Below, piece by piece: positions 8,252 through 16,400 of a stretch of 64,000 bases of DNA. The notes below the pieces were generated by a model. It worked only from the letters and a program-made list of their open reading frames with translations. It had not been told where the DNA came from and searched no databases. Position 1 is the first letter of the stretch; each line of letters opens with the position of its first letter. Source of the stretch: a virus; IMG/VR virus record IMGVR_UViG_3300048592_000962, positions 95,873 through 159,872 of that record; one strand, given 5' to 3'. The position numbers were made by a program, and so were the translations under genes.

Positions 8252-8254
8252 GCG

Positions 8255-8815
8255 TCAGCTCCCCTTCCTGACGAGTGTGCACTTGTGCGCATCCTCGCTG
8301 AACTCGAAACCCGTATCGTTCGCCCGAAGCTTCAGCGACCGCATGCCGTTTGACCACTTGTGCTCCCCGATGACCGTCGCATCGCGCTGCTCGGGCCCAA
8401 GCGCGTCGCAGGAGACGATGTCGCCGATCTCGATTGCATAGACCTGGTGCTCTTGCACATCTGCGACGCCCCAGAACTTCGGTTCGAAACCGATCTCCTT
8501 GGTCCACTGAGCGAACAGCTCCACGATGCGGTCGTCCAGGGTCTTCTCTTGCTCCTTGGTCACTTCGGAGAACATGCCGTCCACGAGGTCTCCGTATTCG
8601 TCCGCAAGATCGTCGACGATTCCTTCGAGGATGCGAAGACCCCAGCCGCGAGCGAGATTGTCGACAACAATCGGAACTTGAACCCCAGTCCACACCGTGC
8701 CCTCGACGACGTCATGCTCCTGACGCGCGTCGGCAAGTGCGTCTTCTCGGGTCTTGCACCCGTTGTCGACGAATCGCTCTTCATCGGTGGACCAAACGTA
8801 GATCACTTCGCTCAT
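8255..8815 (-). CDS. Hypothetical protein (186 aa)
   Basis: Start at 8815 is preferred because GGAGGAAGCG precedes it; an upstream start at 8857 lacks such a site and overlaps the neighbour. The product is acidic and mixed alpha/beta (WSTDEERFVDNGCKTREDAL, then YAIEIGDIVSC near residue 130). No family recognised. Confidence 0.55.
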   Translation of the reverse strand: MSEVIYVWSTDEERFVDNGCKTREDALADARQEHDVVEGTVWTGVQVPIVVDNLARGWGLRILEGIVDDLADEYGDLVDGMFSEVTKEQEKTLDDRIVELFAQWTKEIGFEPKFWGVADVQEHQVYAIEIGDIVSCDALGPEQRDATVIGEHKWSNGMRSLKLRANDTGFEFSEDAHKCTLVRKGS

Positions 8816-8850
8816 CGCTTCCTCCGTTACAACGCGCCCCTCGCCACGAA

Positions 8851-9138
8851 TCACCACTCGCGCCCGCGAGCGCGCTCCAACGCATCCTGAAGCTCGCGAG
8901 CCGCCGCTTCCTCGCGCTGCTGCCGCTCTTCGAGGGCCACGTCGTACTCTTTCACGTCCTCCAAGTCGGCGTGCTTCCGATGGTAGTCGCGAACGACGGT
9001 CAGAAGCTCACGCTCGGCGGCCATGCGTGCGGTCGTTGCGTACGTCAGGCGCTGGGAAGCGACCAAGGCCTCGGCCGCTGCGACGGCACGACGGGCACCC
9101 CTCATCGTCCACAGAATGAAGTCCTCACCACGAAACAT
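8851..9138 (-). CDS. Coiled-coil hypothetical protein
   Basis: 95 residues, almost entirely helical with heptad-like spacing (RRAVAAAEALVASQRL; EERQQREEAAARELQDALER). Its start lies 14 bases inside the end of ndk. Function unknown. Confidence 0.5.
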   Translation of the reverse strand: MFRGEDFILWTMRGARRAVAAAEALVASQRLTYATTARMAAERELLTVVRDYHRKHADLEDVKEYDVALEERQQREEAAARELQDALERARGREW

Positions 9139-9613
9139 GTTCGCTCCGCGGACGGCCGAAGGCGGAGATCATGCGGTCGCCGCGAATGAACTCGCGGATC
9201 AATCGAATCTCCCGAGCCGCCGACTCGACCGAGTCTGACCCATGCACCGCGTTCCGCATCAGCGGCCCCTTGTGGTCCCCGAACATGCAGCGGAGCGTGT
9301 GCATCGGCGCCTTCTGCGGATCCGTTGGCCCCATCAACTCCCGCCACGACGCCACCACATTGGGGCCCGACATCACGACTGAGTAGATGATGTCCGAAGA
9401 CATGAACGCCTTGAGGTCCTCGAAAAACGGCTTGCCAGCGTGTTCCGAGTAAAAGACGTCGACCGCCACCGGCGTCCATCTGCCGGCGTGCACCGAGATG
9501 ATGGTGTGCTTGGAAGCGATGATTCGCAAGATCTCGGGAGCGAACCCCGAACGAACCGCATCCGGCTTGATCAGCGCCAACGTCAGCTCTGCTTCTTCAC
9601 CCATTGCCATCAC
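9125..9613 (-). CDS. ndk: Nucleoside diphosphate kinase
   Basis: This enzyme transfers the gamma-phosphate of NTPs to (d)NDPs through a phosphohistidine. Visible motifs are LALIKPDAVRSG (11-23) and the active-site NAVHGSDS with H124, followed by ESAAREI. The length (162 aa) is a little above the usual 135-150 because of an insertion before RELMGP. Several Met codons (MMAMGEE) leave the exact start open by up to 4 residues. It completes dNTP synthesis together with thyA. Overlaps both neighbours. Confidence 0.9.
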   Translation of the reverse strand: MMAMGEEAELTLALIKPDAVRSGFAPEILRIIASKHTIISVHAGRWTPVAVDVFYSEHAGKPFFEDLKAFMSSDIIYSVVMSGPNVVASWRELMGPTDPQKAPMHTLRCMFGDHKGPLMRNAVHGSDSVESAAREIRLIREFIRGDRMISAFGRPRSEHVSW

Positions 9614-9881
9614 CCTCGTCCTTCTCGAATGGCTTTCTGAGAACGTCTTTCACGCGGGTCAAACCCACGTGCCCACAATCGAGGCACCGGTACTGCACTC
9701 GGTACTGCAAAACTCGGCGCCCACCAGTGCCGCACTGAGACTTGGTCAGAGGTTTCGTGACCCCCGTGCGCACGAGATTCGTCCCGCACGAAATGCGCCG
9801 TTGCATTTCGAAGAAATTCCGGCGGCACTTCGAGCATCGAAGAGTCAAAGGCTGACCGGTGCCCGCATTGGTTCCAGGCAC
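9597..9881 (-). CDS. Two-CxxC zinc-ribbon protein
   Basis: 94 residues with CSKC (16-19) and CLDCGHVG (66-69) separated by a basic beta-rich middle that contains two further Cys. This is a typical zinc-ribbon layout. A nucleic-acid-binding or protein-binding role is likely, but the target is unknown. Confidence 0.55.
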   Translation of the reverse strand: MPGTNAGTGQPLTLRCSKCRRNFFEMQRRISCGTNLVRTGVTKPLTKSQCGTGGRRVLQYRVQYRCLDCGHVGLTRVKDVLRKPFEKDEGDGNG

Positions 9882-10156
9882 TACGCGCCCGCTTTCCGTG
9901 GACGCTTCGCCAGCGTCGGTTCGTTGTACTGAGCCACAGAGCCGACCGGAACGACTCTGACGGCAGCTTCTCGAACCACGTCAGCAGGAACGGCGATGTC
10001 CGTTCCGCGGATCCTCTCGATCCGCGCCGCCTCTTCCTCTGTATAGAGACCAGCGTCGTCGACGCGGACCGTGTATCCGCTACCCTTCGGCCTCCACCAC
10101 AGAGCATCATCTCCCTGCGGCGACTCGCGACACAGGATGTAGTAGAGCTTCTTCAC
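9881..10156 (-). CDS. Conserved-type phage hypothetical protein
   Basis: GTG start at 10156, overlapping the end of the upstream gene. The 91-residue product opens KKLYYILCRESPQGD and continues ALWWRPKGSGYTVRVDDAG, YTEEEAARI; I recall similar short phage proteins of unknown function. No catalytic motif. Confidence 0.55.
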   Translation of the reverse strand: MKKLYYILCRESPQGDDALWWRPKGSGYTVRVDDAGLYTEEEAARIERIRGTDIAVPADVVREAAVRVVPVGSVAQYNEPTLAKRPRKAGA

Positions 10157-10386
10157 CTCGGACCACCTCCGTTCTTGCGCCACACGAGAAACGTGCTTCC
10201 CACGCCGAACAGTGCGGCATAGCCGAGCATGATGTACTCCGGCAAGCCAAGCCACCCCGGATTGTAGATCGAGAAGGCGATGCCGAAACCGAAGGTGACT
10301 CCCATCAGCCACGCAGTGAATACGTTGCGTGCAGGATACCGATGGCCCCACCACTCTGACTGCTCTTGCTCGTCTTTGCTGTCCAT
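10153..10386 (-). CDS. Small membrane protein with two TM segments
   Basis: 77 residues. An N-terminal acidic/aromatic segment is followed by two hydrophobic helices (about 23-42 and 49-68) and a basic end RKNGGGPR. Its position inside a run of soluble proteins gives no functional clue. Confidence 0.55.
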   Translation of the reverse strand: MDSKDEQEQSEWWGHRYPARNVFTAWLMGVTFGFGIAFSIYNPGWLGLPEYIMLGYAALFGVGSTFLVWRKNGGGPR

Positions 10387-10387
10387 G

Positions 10388-10783
10388 TTACCCGTGCGTC
10401 GGTTCGCCGTTGATCGAGCAATCCATGCAGTCGCACGGCGGCTGGTCGAACACCTCGTCCCACCCGAGCGCGAGCTTCACCTCAACGGTCCCGTCGACGT
10501 AGTCGAACGAATGTCTTCCGTGTCCCACTCCTTGCGCCTTGCGTCTGTAGACTGCGGAGCGAGTGGTCCAGATCGCAGCGCCGGAGGCTGCTTTGTCCGC
10601 GACGACCTCGAACCTGCGAAGACGAGCGGTTGAGGTCACCGCTCGCCGCACAGCTTCCTGGATACCCAGCCTGTCCGAAGCTGGCGTGGGCACGAAGAAT
10701 CGGACGAGCTTCACCGTCTCGATGCCGTCTGCACGCGTCCACCGAACCTGCGCGCACATGCGAACACGGTCGTCGGGCATCAC
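10388..10783 (-). CDS. Hypothetical protein with C-terminal CxCxxC
   Basis: 131 residues; the N-terminal 100 are a mixed alpha/beta domain. The tail contains CDCMDC, which could bind a metal. ATGATG at 10783 overlaps the start/stop junction with the upstream gene. Function unknown. Confidence 0.5.
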   Translation of the reverse strand: MMPDDRVRMCAQVRWTRADGIETVKLVRFFVPTPASDRLGIQEAVRRAVTSTARLRRFEVVADKAASGAAIWTTRSAVYRRKAQGVGHGRHSFDYVDGTVEVKLALGWDEVFDQPPCDCMDCSINGEPTHG

Positions 10784-11154
10784 CTCTTCTCCATCGCGCG
10801 GTCGAGAGCCACCTCTGCCTGGGCGAACGCCTTGCGTCGCTCCCGAAGCCTGAGCGCCTCGCGACGAATGATGTCTACTGCCTTCGCCGAGTCATCGTCG
10901 TCCAACAGGTCGGCCAGCAGGTCGGCCTCGTGCAGCACCGCCCCCTCCTGGGACTGCACCATGCGGAACGCCTTCTGATACTGGATTGCCGCCTCGATCT
11001 GCTCCGTCGTCCGCTCGACAACCCACCCCGAATCGGACACCACCGTCCACCGCCTATCCTTCCCGCGGCCGACACCCTTGGTAACCCTTGCGTCCCCCAC
11101 CTCGCCGTCGTCGTCCATCACGGCGACGACGCTTCCAACATCGAACGCCCTCAT
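10780..11154 (-). CDS. SH3/KOW-like plus helical protein
   Basis: Start at 11154 (ATGA overlap with upstream stop). The 124-residue product starts with a small beta-barrel-like segment (FDVGSVVAVMDDDGEVGDAR), continues with an acidic stretch (LLDDDDSAK) and ends with a basic helix. Function unknown. Confidence 0.5.
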   Translation of the reverse strand: MRAFDVGSVVAVMDDDGEVGDARVTKGVGRGKDRRWTVVSDSGWVVERTTEQIEAAIQYQKAFRMVQSQEGAVLHEADLLADLLDDDDSAKAVDIIRREALRLRERRKAFAQAEVALDRAMEKR

Positions 11155-11681
11155 CGAGTAGCTCCACGCCCGTGAGGGGACGTGACCACGACCCGGCTCG
11201 CCGGAACAATGTGGAAACCCCACGTGTGAAGAAGCGCAACGAGGACGTACGTGTCGTTGTGCTTGTCCGACTGAAACGTGTCCATGACCACGGCATCCAT
11301 CCGAGTGGCGTCCGCGCCACCGCCCAGAACGTCCTGATCCAGCTCGTGAGACATGTCCACGATGCAGATGTCGCCCGTGCCGGGGCGCAGCGCCGTGTTC
11401 GGCTCGCTCGGATCCGATGGACGAAGGATGGCGTCAAGGCGAGCGGTCACGTCCACAAGCTCTCCGTGAGCCCGGAGCGCGCCTGGATCGCGATATCGCT
11501 GACTCTCTGCCGTCAACTCCTCGGCGCGCAGATGCGTAACGCCGCGCAGCGCCCCAATCTCGCGCCGCATCCTGTCCGACTCGGCGACCGCGGCATCTCG
11601 CTCGGCCTCCAAGCGTGCGCACCGCACGATGTACTCGTCGCGAGCTTCACCCGCCTCCGCCGCGATCTTCGGATCGATCAT
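11151..11681 (-). CDS. Coiled-coil protein with C-terminal domain
   Basis: The AGGAGACAAGAA leader places the start at 11681. The first 80 of 176 residues form a coiled coil (ARLEAERDAAVAESDRMRRE); the second half is a compact alpha/beta segment (GDICIVDMSHELDQD; DAVVMDTF). Function unknown. Confidence 0.5.
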   Translation of the reverse strand: MIDPKIAAEAGEARDEYIVRCARLEAERDAAVAESDRMRREIGALRGVTHLRAEELTAESQRYRDPGALRAHGELVDVTARLDAILRPSDPSEPNTALRPGTGDICIVDMSHELDQDVLGGGADATRMDAVVMDTFQSDKHNDTYVLVALLHTWGFHIVPASRVVVTSPHGRGATR

Positions 11682-11691
11682 TTCTTGTCTC

Positions 11692-12117
11692 CTAAACCAG
11701 AGTAATAAGGCGTGAGCGCGACGCATCTTTCAGAGCGAGCATTGCGTCTCTATCCTTCTGCAACTCCATCTTCCAATGATTGACAGCCGCGCCACGAAGC
11801 TCGAACCGGTTCGCACGACGAATCTTCAACAGTAGACCACGAGCGAATCTAACTCGCGCCCGTGTCACAAACAGGTGATCTACCCAGGCACAATTCGAGT
11901 CATCTCCAGGCCAGCGGTGGAAATCATCCGCTTCTATGGACGCCTGGAGCACTGCGGCTTTCGACAGCTCCTGGCCAACCCGTGTTCTCCGCGCATTCTC
12001 GGCACGACGCGCCGCGCGGATTTGACGTCGCCGCTCTGCGACCTCCACCTCTTTGATCCAGATTAGGTGGCGTCCCAGCCTGGGATGCTCCCGAGGCCAT
12101 TCACGCCTCATCGTCAT
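11692..12117 (-). CDS. Basic helical hypothetical protein
   Basis: The frame extends upstream to 12315, but that part is a shadow of the MazG-like gene. Starts at 12117 or 12111 (MTMRREW) fit the end of that gene. The 141-residue product is Arg-rich and helical, with WIKEVEVAERRRQIRAARRA near its start. Possible nucleic-acid binding. Confidence 0.45.
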   Translation of the reverse strand: MTMRREWPREHPRLGRHLIWIKEVEVAERRRQIRAARRAENARRTRVGQELSKAAVLQASIEADDFHRWPGDDSNCAWVDHLFVTRARVRFARGLLLKIRRANRFELRGAAVNHWKMELQKDRDAMLALKDASRSRLITLV

Positions 12118-12406
12118 CACCGTCAACTGCGTGCTTGTTGTTCCCGACTTCTTCGTGCCAACGAAAGAACAGCTCCAGTTTCTGTTCAGAGCGCAGCATG
12201 ACCGCAGCCTCGTCCAGACCATGCACGGAGATGACAAACGCGCAGGCCGCGAACACGTCTGCGATCTCCTCCTGAAGACGCCGCGGCAACGGTGGTCCCC
12301 CATCCGGATGCTCATCCGTCGTGAAGTACGCGAGGCGCTTTCCGCAGACCTGCTGCAACTCGCCGCACTCCTCGATCAACTTCGCGAGTCCATCGGCTGC
12401 CATCAT
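12101..12406 (-). CDS. MazG-like nucleotide pyrophosphohydrolase
   Basis: 101 residues after a start that overlaps the upstream stop (TGATG). The motif LAKLIEECGELQQVCGKRLA (EExxE) and the later EEIADVFAACAF (ExxD) are the metal-binding helices of the all-alpha NTP pyrophosphohydrolase fold (MazG/dUTPase superfamily). A role in trimming non-canonical or excess dNTPs or in alarmone control is plausible. Substrate not predictable. Confidence 0.65.
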   Translation of the reverse strand: MMAADGLAKLIEECGELQQVCGKRLAYFTTDEHPDGGPPLPRRLQEEIADVFAACAFVISVHGLDEAAVMLRSEQKLELFFRWHEEVGNNKHAVDGDDDEA

Positions 12407-12624
12407 CACGAGCCTCCCCTTCTGAACCGATCCCACCGCTTCCGACGCCACAGCGCGGCATCTTCCGCCTCTGCCCATGCTCGACGCGCCTGAACTAGCT
12501 CTGCCGTCGTCTCCTGCTGCCCTCTGCGTGCGTCGGCGATGTCTGAGGTCAGCTCCCGCTGACGTTGGCCCGCACGGAGAAGCTGGTCCGTGAGCGATCG
12601 CTGGTAGTGCCTTGCGTCACCCAT
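12406..12624 (-). CDS. Short coiled-coil protein
   Basis: Start at 12624, chosen because the longer frame overlaps the whole neighbouring gene. The 72 residues form a single helix with Gln/Arg-rich heptads and a basic tail. Function unknown. Confidence 0.4.
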   Translation of the reverse strand: MGDARHYQRSLTDQLLRAGQRQRELTSDIADARRGQQETTAELVQARRAWAEAEDAALWRRKRWDRFRRGGS

Positions 12625-12829
12625 GGAAGGCGCCCCCGTCGTCAGCCCAGCGGTCGAGAGCATCTCGCATCTCACGACGTTCACGAAAAAGCGCGAAGAC
12701 CTCCGTGGGGTCAAGCCATCCCATCCAGAAGAGACACATCAAGGCGACGCGTCGAACCTCTTCGGGCGAACGCTTTGCGTATGGCAGCAGCATCGGCAGA
12801 GCCGGCCCAGTTACGTCGTCCGTTGCCAT
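12617..12829 (-). CDS. Small helical hypothetical protein
   Basis: 70 residues, helical, with RRVALMCLFWMGWLDPTEVF in its middle. It overlaps the next gene by 8 bases. No family recognised. Confidence 0.45.
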   Translation of the reverse strand: MATDDVTGPALPMLLPYAKRSPEEVRRVALMCLFWMGWLDPTEVFALFRERREMRDALDRWADDGGAFHG

Positions 12830-12830
12830 C

Positions 12831-13148
12831 TCAGTCCTTCTCGCCCAGCTCGCTCACGTCCCAGTCTCCGATCAGCTTCACCGCGCCAATCTCGATGACG
12901 TCGCCTGGGATGATTCGCGACTTGATGTACCTCACGAGGTTCACGAACGTGCCGCTGGGGGCGCCGAGATCGAGGATGAAGACGTCGTGCGGTCCCTCTG
13001 CCTCGATGACCGCATGCATGCGCGACACACCGGGGTACTGCAACCGAAGCTCGTTCGAGGCAAGGCTTCCGATTCTGATGGACTCTCTATCGAACGTCTC
13101 CGTTCGAATGAGATCGTCGCCCACGTACACCTGAAATGTGAGCTTCAT
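12831..13148 (-). CDS. FHA-domain protein
   Basis: The 105-residue product is a single forkhead-associated domain, which binds phosphothreonine peptides. Key residues are present: R25 in RIG, S42 and H45 in VSRMHAVI, and N70 in GTFVN. The start at 13148 overlaps the upstream TGA. Two kinase-like genes (2476-3390, 30457-31062) and a phosphatase (60385-60825) in the same window could supply and remove the ligand phosphate. Its partner is unknown. Confidence 0.85.
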   Translation of the reverse strand: MKLTFQVYVGDDLIRTETFDRESIRIGSLASNELRLQYPGVSRMHAVIEAEGPHDVFILDLGAPSGTFVNLVRYIKSRIIPGDVIEIGAVKLIGDWDVSELGEKD

Positions 13149-13597
13149 TGCGATGCCAAAATCTTGTCGAGTTCGTTGAGCACCCACTGACGACTCAAGC
13201 GATCGTGCGCAGAGCTGTCCACGTGTCGGCGAAGTTCGTGCATAGCATTGAGCCGCCGAGCGTGGACGACCAGCTCTCCTGCGGCCCCAGAAGCTATCAA
13301 CACTTCGGACAGCAGTGTCTGCCAGACTTCGGGGTCGCTCAGTGTTGTGCCGCGAGATTTCAGGTTGAACCCGTAATGCTTCGCGACCACCTTGCTCACC
13401 ATGTCGCGGAAGGTCTCCCAGGGCTCCGGGTGAAGCTCCACGGCGCGGTCGAGCCCCATGGCTGCAACAACCTCGACCGGCAGTGAGGTCTCGTCTCTGC
13501 CGTCGGAGCGTCCGATCACCAGAAGTCCTTCGTGCTCGTTCATCTGGAACCCGCACGGGAGCGCCTCCGAAAAGCCTTTCTTCACTCGCTGCTGCAT
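13145..13597 (-). CDS. Hypothetical protein (150 aa)
   Basis: Start at ATG 13597 with a GGGGTGA-type RBS; a GTG at 13606 overlapping the upstream stop is an alternative. The product has a beta-rich first third (EGLLVIGRSDGRDETSLPVE) and a helical remainder (ETFRDMVSKVVAKHYG; RLNAMHELRRHVD). It directly precedes the FHA gene. Function unknown. Confidence 0.5.
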   Translation of the reverse strand: MQQRVKKGFSEALPCGFQMNEHEGLLVIGRSDGRDETSLPVEVVAAMGLDRAVELHPEPWETFRDMVSKVVAKHYGFNLKSRGTTLSDPEVWQTLLSEVLIASGAAGELVVHARRLNAMHELRRHVDSSAHDRLSRQWVLNELDKILASQ

Positions 13598-13602
13598 CTC
13601 GT

Positions 13603-14070
13603 TCACCCCTTGGAAAGGATCTCGTCGAGCCAGTTGGCCACGCTGGAGCACGGGACATCGTCGTCGGGATGGGCTTTCCGCATCGAGTCTCGCATCTCCC
13701 TCAGGTCGTGCTCGATGCGCTCCTTGCGTGCCACCATCGCAGCCCACGTCGCATGCGCGTCCGCAACAGCCTTCGATACGCCGTGCTCGCCGAGGTAGTG
13801 GCCGCCATCGCGATGGATCACCGCGAGCAGGTCGTCGCGCTCGAACTCAGCTTTGCGCAGGAGGTCGCGCAATCGCGCAAGCTCGGTCCGCAGCGCGGTA
13901 GTCTCTGGGCTTGATTCGCCAGTCAGCTCATCGCGCTCCTGATCTGAGAGCGCGGACCAGAACGGCTGGACGTTGTCCGAGACCAACTCCGCGAACTCCT
14001 CGTCACCGCGCTCTCTCGCTTGGCGCGCAACACGTTCGAGGAACAGGTACAGATCGAGACGGTGGGTCAC
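13603..14070 (-). CDS. Coiled-coil hypothetical protein
   Basis: GTG start at 14070 in a GTGA overlap. 155 residues, helical, with a long central heptad region (RTELARLRDLLRKAEFERDD; ARKERIEHDLREMRDSMRK). Function unknown. Confidence 0.5.
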   Translation of the reverse strand: MTHRLDLYLFLERVARQARERGDEEFAELVSDNVQPFWSALSDQERDELTGESSPETTALRTELARLRDLLRKAEFERDDLLAVIHRDGGHYLGEHGVSKAVADAHATWAAMVARKERIEHDLREMRDSMRKAHPDDDVPCSSVANWLDEILSKG

Positions 14071-14309
14071 GAAACCTTCTCCAGAGCGTACGTGCGCACG
14101 AGCTTCACGCGAGTTCCCGACGCGTAATCTTCCGCGTCCATCGCCGCGGTGAAGCCCATGTGGATGAACCGGTTTCCGCCGGTCACCGTCGGCCGCCCGT
14201 CGCTCCCGACGCTTCTCCACACGTGTGTCCCGTCGCGACGCCGCACGCACTCGTAGATCGAATCGCTGCTGTATTGCCGCCCGAGCACCGCTGCATCAGA
14301 CATCATCAT
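14067..14309 (-). CDS. Small hypothetical protein
   Basis: 80 residues, beta-rich (YECVRRRDGTHVWRSVGSDG; GGNRFIHMGF), starting MMMSDAA inside the end of the preceding gene. Probably a small barrel-like domain. Function unknown. Confidence 0.45.
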   Translation of the reverse strand: MMMSDAAVLGRQYSSDSIYECVRRRDGTHVWRSVGSDGRPTVTGGNRFIHMGFTAAMDAEDYASGTRVKLVRTYALEKVS

Positions 14310-14976
14310 CCTCCTGGCTGCGCATCGTGCCCCACGGCTTCCAAACGATCGGGTCAGAAGGCCGATACAACGTCTCGTGGTACTTCGCCTGCACGTAGGT
14401 CTGGGCGTGACCCCAGCAATCGGCCTCGAACTCTTCGAGCAGGAACGGTTCCTCCAAGTCGAGGAGCGTCAGGTCTCGTAAAGCCGGGTCGTCCATGGTC
14501 TCTTTGAGCACCATTACGCTCGGGAACTTGGACCCCTTCTCGCCGTAGACGACCACGGTTCTCGTGGGGCGCGCCGGCTTATGCGTTTGTTGTTCCGACG
14601 CGCCCGTCGCGCACGCGGCGCCAGACGGAGGTGGAACGCGACTGCGAACGGCGCAGTCCTTGGCTTCAAGAAGAAGGCGAAGGCAGTGAGAGAGATCGTC
14701 CTCCATGTACAGCCACGCCGCGCGGAACGCGTGCATCCTGTGCCTCGCCGTGTTCCACTCAGCGGCTGCCGCCGTATCGTGAAGCGGTTCGGGCCCCAGT
14801 TTTTCGACGATGCGCGTCCAACACGCCTTCGCTTCGTCCGTGAAGACCCGCTGCTCGGACAAACCCGCAATCAAGTACGCCAAGTCGGCGAACGAGGACG
14901 AAAGCTCGCGAAGATGCGGCGGCAGGTGACTCCAGGCGAAGTAGCGGAGAATGGGCGGTGCCAAGTTGTCGCTCAT
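14296..14976 (-). CDS. Two-domain phage hypothetical protein
   Basis: Start at 14976 (ATGA overlap). The N-terminal 75 residues match a pattern seen in many actinophage and phage hypotheticals (PILRYFAWSHLPPHLRELSS, FADLAYLIA), while the C-terminal part (RTVVVYGEKGSKFPSVMVLK; EAYVQAKYHETLY-type aromatic end) looks like a second small domain. A Thr/Ala/Pro linker near 120-140 joins them. Function unknown. Confidence 0.5.
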   Translation of the reverse strand: MSDNLAPPILRYFAWSHLPPHLRELSSSFADLAYLIAGLSEQRVFTDEAKACWTRIVEKLGPEPLHDTAAAAEWNTARHRMHAFRAAWLYMEDDLSHCLRLLLEAKDCAVRSRVPPPSGAACATGASEQQTHKPARPTRTVVVYGEKGSKFPSVMVLKETMDDPALRDLTLLDLEEPFLLEEFEADCWGHAQTYVQAKYHETLYRPSDPIVWKPWGTMRSQEDDDV

Positions 14977-15401
14977 CTTCTGATTACCTTCTGGAGCTGC
15001 GCGAGAGCGGGCGGCGGCCCTTCTCCGGCGGGACACACGTAGAACACGGGGACGTCGCTCAAGCGGATGGCCAGAAAGCGCAGCGCCCTCGTTGTCGCCT
15101 CTTTAGCCGACCGCGCACGGATGCCAGTCACCGAAGGTTTGTCCGTGTCGGTCGCGAACCATGCTTCCCACCACCCTGCCCCGTCGAAAGCAGGCCTGTC
15201 GCCTTGCTCTTGCTGCCCCATCTCGCCGCCCCTCTTCGCAAGAAGTGCCGTCTCTCCGGCTGTCACGCCCTTGGGGCTGACGTTGCCCTCACCTCCTAAG
15301 GCGAGATCCACCGCGAGCTGCGCCCGTTTGAAGCGGACGGTCGGGCTCGCACCGCGTCTGTACCGCGAGACCACGCTAGCAGGGTCGTCGGCAGCGGTCA
15401 A
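14973..15401 (-). CDS. Hypothetical protein, first gene of a long minus-strand run
   Basis: The 142-residue frame begins with a TTG at 15401; a GTG about 10 codons later is an alternative. The product has a basic start (SRYRRGASPTVRFKRAQ) and a central aromatic segment (WWEAWFATDT). It faces the endonuclease gene across a 96-base regulatory gap. Function unknown. Confidence 0.45.
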   Translation of the reverse strand: MTAADDPASVVSRYRRGASPTVRFKRAQLAVDLALGGEGNVSPKGVTAGETALLAKRGGEMGQQEQGDRPAFDGAGWWEAWFATDTDKPSVTGIRARSAKEATTRALRFLAIRLSDVPVFYVCPAGEGPPPALAQLQKVIRR

Positions 15402-15497
15402 TAGATACCTTTAGATACCTTTACGACAGGTCACATAATATCGATTATGTATTTTCTTTTTGACCCGTTGGGAATATTGACGTAGCTTGTCTCTCGT
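15402..15497. promoter_or_regulatory. Divergent AT-rich control region with promoter, inverted repeat and tandem repeat
   Basis: This is among the most AT-rich stretches of the window. It holds a 10-base direct repeat TAGATACCTT (15402-15411, 15412-15421), an inverted repeat with arms ACATAAT/ATTATGT (15433-15439 and 15444-15450) and a plus-strand promoter TTGACC (15460-15465), 17 bases, TAGCTT (15483-15488). The ATG at 15498 is 9 bases after the -10 box, so a leaderless transcript is likely. The inverted repeat upstream of -35 is a candidate operator, perhaps for the XRE protein of the same operon. Confidence 0.6.
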
Positions 15498-16400
15498 ATG
15501 TCGACACCCAGGAAGGCCCCCAAGCCGTCGCGTGGCAGACCTCGAAAGGAGGCGGTGCCCTATGAGGCGCCCACGGCAGACGAGATGAGGCACGGGGCGT
15601 TCCTGCGCTGCGTTCAGTGTGAGAAGGAGTGGCCGCTACGCCTGGCCGTGCCGAAAGCGAGACGCTGCGCAAACTGCGCTCGGGAATCTTGGCGCTCCAA
15701 GAAGACTGACCCGGTAGAGCGCGAGCCGGCCGACTGGCCGCGCAAGCCCAAGAATGACTACGTGCCGCCAACAGCGGATGATCGCAAGCACGGCAACTTT
15801 CTGCACTGTGTCGAGTGTGAACGAGATTGGCCTCTTCAGTTTACCGTGCCCAGCCTCGATCGCTGCGTAAACTGCGCGCGAGGCTGGTGGCGTGCCCAGA
15901 AGACCGAGCGAACCGGTCATCGATGGAGCAAGTACGGACTAACGCCAACCGACGTTCTTGAAATGCTTTCCGAGCAAAGCAGCAGGTGTGCGATCTGCTC
16001 GAAAGCTATTACGGCAGAAAAATGCCACGTTGACCACGACCATTCGACCGGAGCAATCCGCGGACTACTCTGCAAGCGGTGTAACTGCTCGATCGGGCAC
16101 TTCGATGAGGACCCCGTCATCCTTCGCATGGCCGCTACGTACATCGAGCGCCACCGCAACAAGCCATCGCCTACACGTCCTCGCGTCATGCGGACGGTGC
16201 CCAAAATCCCTTTGCGTCCAAAGAAGCCTTTCCATTTCGTGACCCGAGATGGCGAACGTATCGACCTAAAGGATCCGACCACGCGCGAGCGGCTGGCCAC
16301 GGACACCGTGCTGCGACGCGAAATGGATGCGTTCTGGGCTCACAAGTTCTCCGACAAATCCAAGAGCGGCCGGTCGCCTAACGGAGACGATGAGTCATGA
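15498..16400 (+). CDS. Endonuclease VII with duplicated N-terminal zinc ribbons
   Basis: The 300-residue product carries a recombination endonuclease VII (PF02945, HNH-type) domain at about 146-206: CAIC (164-167), HVDHDH (177-182), GLLCKRCNCSIGHF. The family cleaves branched DNA such as Holliday junctions. N-terminal to it are an AT-hook-like SRGRPRK (11-17) and two copies of a roughly 43-residue zinc-ribbon repeat (24-66 and 90-132; C38/C41/C57/C60 and C104/C107/C123/C126). The first gene of a two-gene operon, it overlaps the XRE gene by 4 bases. Confidence 0.85.
   Translation: MSTPRKAPKPSRGRPRKEAVPYEAPTADEMRHGAFLRCVQCEKEWPLRLAVPKARRCANCARESWRSKKTDPVEREPADWPRKPKNDYVPPTADDRKHGNFLHCVECERDWPLQFTVPSLDRCVNCARGWWRAQKTERTGHRWSKYGLTPTDVLEMLSEQSSRCAICSKAITAEKCHVDHDHSTGAIRGLLCKRCNCSIGHFDEDPVILRMAATYIERHRNKPSPTRPRVMRTVPKIPLRPKKPFHFVTRDGERIDLKDPTTRERLATDTVLRREMDAFWAHKFSDKSKSGRSPNGDDES

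Noticed and set aside
7370-12406. Z-genome (2-aminoadenine) pathway
   Set aside because: The DUF550 and MazG-like genes recall it, but there is no PurZ or DatZ and no DNA polymerase in the window.
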